A stretch of DNA of 64,000 nucleotides from Dendrolimus kikuchii (Eukaryota; Arthropoda; Insecta; Lepidoptera; Lasiocampidae). The DNA lies in NCBI GenBank assembly GCA_019925095.2, contig CM034398.1:12415001-12479000 (forward strand), read 5' to 3'. The notes under the pieces are model-generated. The model made no database searches and was not told the DNA's origin. It was given only the letters and a program-made list of their open reading frames with translations. Below are positions 58,055 to 64,000 of this stretch, in pieces. Position 1 is the first letter of the stretch; each line of letters opens with the position of its first letter. Position numbers and translations under genes: made by a program.

Positions 58055-60970
58055 CTATCCTGTGGGGGGGCTATGTCTCCTAGCGTCCCTCGCAGGGACG
58101 TGGAGAGATCTTGATTGGCGGCGCCTGAGACGCCGCCGTCTGTGTCTGTCTGTCCGTGCCTGCCAGCCTGCCGTCCTAACCGCGGGCGGGCTGATCCGGG
58201 CCAGCCGTTTTGTGATAACGTCGACCCTGTCCGTGAGGACGTTACGCGGTCGTCGCACGAGAGCCTTTCGCCGAGGCTTATAATCGGACGCGGACACGAC
58301 GAGTGGATTACGATGGTGCGGCGCGAGATCGAAATACTTACGCGAGAGCGACGTAATGTAGTTTTTGATGGAGGGAAGCTCCAGATCGCGGTGGAGGTCG
58401 ACGTTACGCATATAGAGGGGAGCACCGACGGCTCTGCGCATGAATTTGTTTTGCACGATTTGCAATTTATCTAAAAGGGCAGGCTTGGCATGGCCGAATA
58501 CCACACTCGCGTATGTCATGATCGGGCGGATGCATGTTTTATACAAAGTAAGCTTGTGTCTGAGGGACATTTTGCTTCGTTTGTCTATCATGGGTGCTAA
58601 ACGACCCATCACAAATCGCGCTCTATTTCGGATTATAGTGATATGCTCGTTGAAGCGCAAGTTCCGATCTAGGGTGACACCCAGGTATTTGGTGTACTTT
58701 TCCCAGGGAATTTGTTGTTCGTAGAGCGAAATGGTTTTTAGGCGAAGGCAAGCGCGTTTGGGGGAGCGAAGCGTGCCCGGGGAAAAGAACATTGCTGCGC
58801 TTTTCTCCGGGTTTACCTCTATCCTCCATTTGCGAAACCATTCGCCTAGCTCTGTGACAGCTGCCTGCAGCCGGACGCAAGCCATTTGTCGGTTTTGATC
58901 TGATGTATAGAGTGCGGTGTCATCCGCAAAGAGGGCCAACTCCACATCTGGAGTTTTTGGGATGTCGCTGGTGTACAGCGTGAAGAGTAGTGGCGACAGA
59001 GCCGAGCCCTGTGGTACACCGGCTGTGAGTGGGTGAGGGGACGAGCGCGTTCCCTCCACTCGAAAACGGAAGCTTCGGTCTAAGAGGAAGTCTCGCAAGA
59101 TGAGCACGAGTCTGTCTGGCACACCGAACTGGTACAACTTGTAAATCAAGCCGTTGTGCCAGACCTTGTCGAAGGCTTTTGCTACGTCTAGGAACAGTGC
59201 GGCTGTTCCTATAGGGCGGGGGCGATGGGCAAAGTGAGATAGTATGTGCTCCGTGATGCGGTGCACCTGTTGCACGCATGAGTGTCTAGCACGGAAGCCA
59301 AATTGCTCATCAGGTAATAGATGTTTGCTGAAGGCAAAATCTCTAAGTCGTGAGAGGATGACTCTCTCGTAAAGCTTGCTGAGTGCGCTTAGTAGGCTGA
59401 TTGGACGGTAGCTGGACGGTTTATTAGCCGGTTTTCCCGGCTTGTGAATACCAATGACATCTGCCTCCTTCCAGATCGCGGGGAAGGAGCAGTTTGTTAT
59501 GGCGGCATTAAAGATGCTCACCAGGATTATAATTAGATGGGCGGGTAGGAGTTTTAAAACGCGATTGTTGATGCCATCGGTCCCTGGGGCCTTTCGCGGT
59601 TTGAGAGACTTGATCAGATCTTGCACTTCTTCGACCGTGACCGGGTCGAGTGTGGTTTCCGCTGGTAAGGAGGATCTACGTTCGACCTCGGAGTCCACCT
59701 CCGTCAGGTGTGACTGGTCGACGTTTTGCGTAGTGGGGGAGCATTGAAGCTCTAGACTCTGAGCAAGGCACTCGGCTTTCTCCTCGTCATCGAACGCCTC
59801 GGTGTTGTCGGCTCTTTCTAGCGCGGGTATGACAGTAAGGGTGTCTGATTTGAGAGCTCTAGCCAGCTTCCAGTACGCCTGGTGAGTTGGTTCGATATCC
59901 CTCAACGTTCTGTCCCAACGTTGTTCCCTGACTTCCCGGATACGTAGTTTGACCTCGCGCTCTAGTTCGCGGAGTCGGATTCTGTTATCCTCGGTGGGAT
60001 ATCTGTCATGAGCTCTGGAGGCGGCTCTCTTTTCCCTCAGCAGTATCCTCACCTCGTCCGGCAGGCATAAGTGGCGGTCATCCTCCACTGGCACCTGCCT
60101 GGACGAGTTCCGCACTGCGGATTGAAGGTGGCTGGTGAGGGCTTCGATCGCCCTCTCCGTGTCTTGGCGGGACCCGATGTGATCTGGGATGCGGTCCAGG
60201 TCTTGTGAGCTGGTTGCCTTGAGGAGGTCCCCAAGTCTCAACCAGTCCACAGAGGTCCTAGTTTCAGATGTCTGGTCTGTCTGTGGTCCTAATCTAAGGA
60301 TAACCGGACGATGGTCCGAGTCTATATCGTCCATCGTTTCGATCGAATGGAACTGAAGAGTTACGCCCCTCAGTAATGCTAGGTCGAGAGTGTTTGGGGT
60401 CCCCCAGTCGCGGTTGGGGGGATATCTTGTGGGGGTCATGGGCGTTAGTATATCAAACAAAAGATTGTCTGATATATTTATTAGGGCTCTGCCATTGGTG
60501 TTAGTGGTATTGCAATTCCACTGCTCGTGTTTGCAATTCAGATCTCCGGCTATTATAACAGCCGGGCCTAGGTTGAATAGGGCTTCTAGGTCTTTTTTAA
60601 TAAGGGTTTTTTGGCATGCGAGGTATGCTGAGACTATGACTAGAGGTTGGTGGCCAGTCATTGCTAGTCTGCAGGCGGATACCTCCATACCTTCTAGTGG
60701 AGGGGTGACTACAGGCATGCAGTGTAGGGATCTCCTGAAATAGATCAGGGTGCCGCCACCACGGCCTACCCTGTCATGTCTAGTGACCCGATAGTTAGAG
60801 ATCTTTGGATCTCTATTACTCGGTTTCAGGAAGGTCTCCTGTACTAGTAGTATATCTATTTGATTGGTAACCAGGAAGTCATGGACCAAGTCGCGCTGGT
60901 TTCGAAGGCCGTTGGCGTTATAAGTCGCCAGAGTCAGTGAGCGTGGTTTATTTCTACCTACATGCGCCAT
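58055..60970 (-). CDS. Jockey-type ORF2: endonuclease and reverse transcriptase
   Basis: 971 codons without interruption. The N-terminal AP-type endonuclease keeps its expected residues: Asn18 (TYNANGL), Glu45 (VQETFL), Tyr116 (SAYLACQ), Asp143/Asn145 (GDLNCKHEQWN), Asp196, and Asp219-His220 (DSDHRP). The reverse transcriptase follows with KPRKAPGTDGI, SYRPISLLSALSKL, LPDEQFGFR, LDVAKAFDKVWH, AGVPQGSALSPLLF and the catalytic FADD at 681-684. A KYLGVTLD block and the clade's RRPRNVLTD C-terminus come next. The protein nicks target DNA and copies its own RNA from the nick. The ATG at 60970 fits the 37-nt gap from the ORF1 stop. All motifs look intact, so the protein may be active, but the copy lacks its promoter. 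Confidence 0.93.
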   Translation of the reverse strand: MAHVGRNKPRSLTLATYNANGLRNQRDLVHDFLVTNQIDILLVQETFLKPSNRDPKISNYRVTRHDRVGRGGGTLIYFRRSLHCMPVVTPPLEGMEVSACRLAMTGHQPLVIVSAYLACQKTLIKKDLEALFNLGPAVIIAGDLNCKHEQWNCNTTNTNGRALINISDNLLFDILTPMTPTRYPPNRDWGTPNTLDLALLRGVTLQFHSIETMDDIDSDHRPVILRLGPQTDQTSETRTSVDWLRLGDLLKATSSQDLDRIPDHIGSRQDTERAIEALTSHLQSAVRNSSRQVPVEDDRHLCLPDEVRILLREKRAASRAHDRYPTEDNRIRLRELEREVKLRIREVREQRWDRTLRDIEPTHQAYWKLARALKSDTLTVIPALERADNTEAFDDEEKAECLAQSLELQCSPTTQNVDQSHLTEVDSEVERRSSLPAETTLDPVTVEEVQDLIKSLKPRKAPGTDGINNRVLKLLPAHLIIILVSIFNAAITNCSFPAIWKEADVIGIHKPGKPANKPSSYRPISLLSALSKLYERVILSRLRDFAFSKHLLPDEQFGFRARHSCVQQVHRITEHILSHFAHRPRPIGTAALFLDVAKAFDKVWHNGLIYKLYQFGVPDRLVLILRDFLLDRSFRFRVEGTRSSPHPLTAGVPQGSALSPLLFTLYTSDIPKTPDVELALFADDTALYTSDQNRQMACVRLQAAVTELGEWFRKWRIEVNPEKSAAMFFSPGTLRSPKRACLRLKTISLYEQQIPWEKYTKYLGVTLDRNLRFNEHITIIRNRARFVMGRLAPMIDKRSKMSLRHKLTLYKTCIRPIMTYASVVFGHAKPALLDKLQIVQNKFMRRAVGAPLYMRNVDLHRDLELPSIKNYITSLSRKYFDLAPHHRNPLVVSASDYKPRRKALVRRPRNVLTDRVDVITKRLARISPPAVRTAGWQARTDRHRRRRLRRRQSRSLHVPARDARRHSPPTG

Positions 60971-61008
60971 TTGTTACCGGTAACAAGAATTTGTATTAGG
61001 TTGTTTAG

Positions 61009-61269
61009 TTACAACGATCTAAGTATTTGGAGGAGGTACGCGTGATCCATTTCGATCACGAGTTGATCCCGGAGGGAGGGTTGAGTTGACTCTGAAACTT
61101 GTCTCAGTTTCCGAGCCAAGAGTTGGACCTCTTGCAGGTCGAAGGGCAAGTTCTTGGCGAATTTAGTCGCCAAAGCTAAGTCCTCCGCTATAGAGTGGTG
61201 GGCCGATGGCCCAGAAGGTGCCTTAGAAATGGGGGCGGGGGAGAGGGTGGCCGAGGGTAGGTCGGCCAT
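61009..61269 (-). pseudogene. Jockey ORF1 C-terminal remnant
   Basis: 86 codons upstream of ORF2 on the same strand (SIAEDLALATKFAKNLPFDL...RDQLVIEMDHAYLLQILRSL). Full ORF1 proteins of this clade run several hundred residues with CCHC zinc knuckles; none are here. G+C falls off just upstream (about 61278), so the element was truncated at its 5' end. The present ATG at 61269 is probably an internal Met. Confidence 0.7.
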
Positions 61270-61278
61270 AACTGGGGC

Positions 61279-61641
61279 ATTGTTCCTATAGTGATATTAT
61301 ATAGGTAATAATATTTCCTATCATAGCGTCTTTTTCTTATCTTATCACGTTTGAGTAGCAGCAATTTCATCGTGTAGACGATTTTTTGTGGGGCCAAAAA
61401 TATACAGACAACGGATAATTATGTACTTTACAGCTTCAACATATTGACATTTTACTTTTTATTTGGATGAAATATTCTATCGTCGACTTTCTTACTTACT
61501 AAAGCTCGTATCTCGGAAAAATAGGCTTATCGCTCTTCTAGGTCAAAGGATAGCGCATACTTTTGATTTTGTACTTGTCTACATAAACAAAGGCGCAAAC
61601 CTCACTGTATTATAACTGCAGCCAACTCTGTTGTCTATACT
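61279..61641. other. AT-rich flank, nothing recognised
   Basis: No feature supported. Confidence 0.45.
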
Positions 61642-61956
61642 GTCCGTGTAGGAACGGAGAAAGAATACATTTTTCTGCGGCCGGGCGGCCTGTCGTAAGA
61701 GGCGATAAAACAACCCACAGTCAGGTGGTAGGGTATTTGTACATCTGAATGGCGACCACCCCTGGTCTAGAGTATGCCGCCATAACAACCTTGAGTTGTG
61801 TTCCGGCATTAGTGGCCAGATATCAGTTTCCCTTAAGAGAGCAACAGCGCATTTATTTGTAACGTTTTTTGGTCCTGCAAATTTGATAGACGATGGTAAC
61901 CACTTTCCGTGAGGTGGGCCGTCTGCCTGTCTGCTGAACTCATACAATAAAAAAAC
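61642..61956 (+). repeat. Repeat A retroposon copy
   Basis: From GTCCGTGTAGGAACGG to CATACAATAAAAAAA, near full length and moderately diverged (GGTCCTGCAAATTTGATAGAC variant). Confidence 0.85.
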
Positions 61957-62779
61957 TGTGTATATATTTAACTTAAACTAATTTTTGAAACTTTATATTC
62001 AAGTTAGCTTCTAAAATTAACTTGTTTCGTTCGCTATTGTACAACTCACCTTTTTCTAGAGAAAGCCAGGCAATCATATTATGTAAATACATTGTTACAA
62101 ATAGATAGATAAAAATTAATAAACCTGTGTATCAAATTTCATCGATTTCTATGGAATTAATTTCGCCAATATAGTAAACGATAAATATATCTACTACTAA
62201 AAATAACTTAGCTCTACCTATTCATTTTATTTTAATCGCAACTTTTATAACCATAACCTACATACTTGTATCTAAATATTCGTAGAATATTGTGTTTTTA
62301 TAAGATTGAGCAACTCTTCAATGGGTTTTGCTAAGAGCATCTATTAAGCAGAAAGCTTTGCCTAATATTAACTGTTTCTATTTTGTTTATAATTGCTTAG
62401 CCTACTAGTAAACAGTTCTTAATTAAAATCAGCTTTTGGTTATAAAACGGGCTTAGTAAACGTAAATATTTTTAGAAACATTCTTTTTTGTGTTGAGATA
62501 TTATTTGAAGATCAGAAAATATAATACTTTCATGGAGGTAAAATAAGAAGTATTATTATATTTCTATAGCAGTAAAAATTATTTTAGTATATTTTGTCTC
62601 CTAGTTTGATAAGCTTGTAATACGTATTATTCGGAAAGCTTATATTTTAATCTTTGATATGTTTGATATTTTTCTTCAATTTTTCTATTACTATGAGTTT
62701 ATCATGGCACCTCAGTTAAGGCTAAATAGCTAAGTATCCAAACAATGTATACAATATTTATTTCCTAACCTTTACACCA
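61957..62779. other. AT-rich stretch, nothing recognised
   Basis: No feature supported. Confidence 0.45.
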
Positions 62780-62915
62780 TAATTATGTTACGAGTAAAAG
62801 GTACAAAAAAGACAAAATTATACAAAGAACGAACAAGCTGTGTCTAGTCAAGTGGTTGCCAAGACTAGGATCAAACCTGTGTCACAGTTAGCATTGGCAG
62901 CCATTTAACCGCAAT
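62780..62915 (-). mobile_element. Possible tRNA-derived SINE head
   Basis: The minus strand reads TTAAATGGCTGCCAATGCTAA (A-box region). After tRNA-like spacing comes CAGGTTTGATCCTAG (B box, about 62867-62881). The body is not clearly matched to the other SINEs. Confidence 0.5.
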
Positions 62916-63030
62916 GAAATACTTATATTTAAAGGATAAAGTACTTACATATTTAAAATAAATATAAATTTCCAAAAAAAAATTTGTGTGTGCAGTTTAC
63001 ATGTAGTACATATACATGTTACATGTAGTA

Positions 63031-63338
63031 GAAGTGAAACTTCAGACAATATACTCACAGATAATTCATCTCTAACTTTCATTAATATAATTATAGTTCC
63101 TTTAGCCTACATCCGTCAACATCTTAGAATTCAAAATAAACTTCTATCACTTTAAATTTTTGCCTGTTTTAGTAAAAAAAAATATTATTATCAATTTTAT
63201 TTCGGCCCAATTTGGACCTATGTTTAATCATTCTTTCGCACGCTTAGTTCTATAGATTTATGTGTTTATCTCTTTTTAGTGTCGCTTTTTCGTTTCATCG
63301 AGTTTAAATTCACAACGATTATAAAGAAGTTTCACTTC
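63031..63338 (+). mobile_element. Family E TIR element, both ends intact
   Basis: GAAGTGAAACTTC at 63031 and GAAGTTTCACTTC ending 63338 form 13-bp inverted termini with no mismatches in the outer 12 bp. The 3' half (TTTATGTGTTTATCTCTTTT; TTCGTTTCATCGAG) matches the other copies. Confidence 0.8.
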
Positions 63339-63407
63339 AAAAATCTTTTTTGACTAAATTAAACTTTGTATTTATGTGATCGGAACTTCAAAATAAATTT
63401 TTCATAA

Positions 63408-64000
63408 CTACTAAAGTTATGCTGGAGCAAGTGAATGAGTTTGTATATCTTGGATGTGCTTTTAGCAGGGATGGAAGATACACCGCTGGTATAGAAAGAA
63501 GAGTGAATTTGGGGAATAGTGTGAATGGAGCGTTAGGTAAACTTCTAGGCGCTAAGAACCTCAGCCAGAAGGCCCAGCTCGCCATACACAACGCGGTACT
63601 GGTACCTACGCTCACGTATGGAAGCGAGAGTTGGGTATGGAAGAGAGAGCATGAAAGTAGAGTAAACGCGCTCGAGATGCGAGCATTGCGCAAAATCTGC
63701 GGAGTGACGCTCGCGGATCGCGTTCGTAATACCGGAGTAAGAAAGAGAGTTGGTCTGAAAGAGAATGTCGGGGTGAAGGTAAGGAAAGGAATGCTCCGGT
63801 GGTTCGGGCATGTGGAAAGAATGCATGATGAAAGAATGACTAAACAGATATACAATGCAAAAGTGGATGGATGCAGAAGTCGTGGAAGGCCACGACACAC
63901 CTTCCATGATCAAATTGATCGTGTACTAGCAGAAGGTGATGTCAGGAGCCTTAAAAACAGACGAGCGTGCATGACAAGAGTTATGAATGTCAAAGAAGCA
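63408..64000 (+). CDS. RTE-type reverse transcriptase C-terminus, runs off window
   Basis: Open from at least codon 63419 to the window edge (194 codons, no stop). It reads VNEFVYLGCAFSRDGRY, YGSESWVWKREHESRVNAL, GMLRWFGHVERM, RGRPRHTFHDQIDRV and NRRACMTRVMNVKEA. FVYLG, YGSE-x-W, MLRWFGH and GRP-x mark the segment after the catalytic domain in RTE-clade LINE proteins. Sequence upstream of about 63408 is unrelated AT-rich DNA, so the element is 5'-truncated and lacks endonuclease and catalytic RT. Its missing 3' end should resemble 565-730. The open frame suggests a fairly young copy. Confidence 0.9.

Larger units (their letters stand above)
57755..61278 (-). mobile_element. Jockey-clade LINE, 5'-truncated, ORF2 intact
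   Basis: A GC-rich block in AT-rich surroundings. On the minus strand: a 5'-truncated ORF1 (61269-61009), a 37-nt gap, complete ORF2 (60970-58055), and a roughly 300-bp 3' UTR ending near a short A run (GTGAAAAATG at about 57752-57761). G+C drops sharply beyond both ends. The length and frame integrity suggest a recent insertion. I could not identify a target duplication by eye. Confidence 0.85.

Noticed and set aside
57960..60743. Several 85-151-codon frames overlapping the Jockey ORF2 in other frames
   Set aside because: They overlap the intact ORF2 and its 3' UTR, have compositions expected of shadow frames in GC-rich coding DNA, and show no motifs.
57740..61325. Target-site duplication CTATCAT around the Jockey LINE
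   Set aside because: The shared heptamer is not positioned exactly at either end and is short enough to be chance.

Overview
The window looks like nuclear DNA from a butterfly or moth. It is AT-rich and non-coding almost throughout, and packed with transposable elements whose ends and tails match my knowledge of lepidopteran repeats: Helitron-like elements with 5' TC and 3' CTAG ends between A and T, tRNA-derived SINEs ending near GGGACRTTTATGGGCTGATATT, and RTE-type LINEs ending in ATGT repeats. I found no convincing host protein gene, tRNA gene or rRNA gene. The only long open frames belong to mobile elements. The species cannot be named from this.

1-9 kb: a short retroposon (called repeat A here, about 310 bp with fixed ends), an RTE 3' end, several Helitron-like elements, two SINEs and a broken retroelement frame. 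9.1-13.05 kb: a 3.97-kb terminal-inverted-repeat (TIR) element flanked by ATCGAT. It holds a decayed intron-containing transposase-like gene on the minus strand with the motif SDNCGGQNRN, and later insertions broke it up. 13-28 kb: mostly unrecognised AT-rich sequence with SINEs, Helitron-like pieces, RTE fragments, small TIR elements and a long (AT)n tract.

28.7-30.0 kb: a Helitron-like element that carries about 770 bp of a 9-bp minisatellite, read as a false collagen-like frame. 30-47 kb: RTE fragments, repeat A copies, a 540-bp GC-rich PIF/Harbinger-like MITE with TAA target duplications, several strong hairpins, and nested insertions (repeat A inside a TIR element; a LINE piece inside a SINE).

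47.9-53.35 kb: two tandem copies of one Ty3/gypsy-type LTR retrotransposon sharing the middle LTR. Both lack the integrase catalytic core. The upstream copy also carries an in-frame 1,821-bp deletion that joins gag directly to RNase H. 57.8-61.3 kb: a Jockey-clade LINE on the minus strand with an intact 971-residue endonuclease/reverse transcriptase frame and a 5'-truncated ORF1. The window ends inside an open RTE reverse transcriptase C-terminus of the same family whose 3' end lies near base 600.

How the parts relate: autonomous-type proteins (Jockey, RTE, LTR pol, the decayed transposase) sit beside many non-autonomous passengers (repeat A, SINEs, Helitron-like elements, MITEs). Nesting gives relative ages. 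The 9-13 kb TIR element and the SINEs are old; repeat A, the LTR pair and the Jockey LINE are younger.
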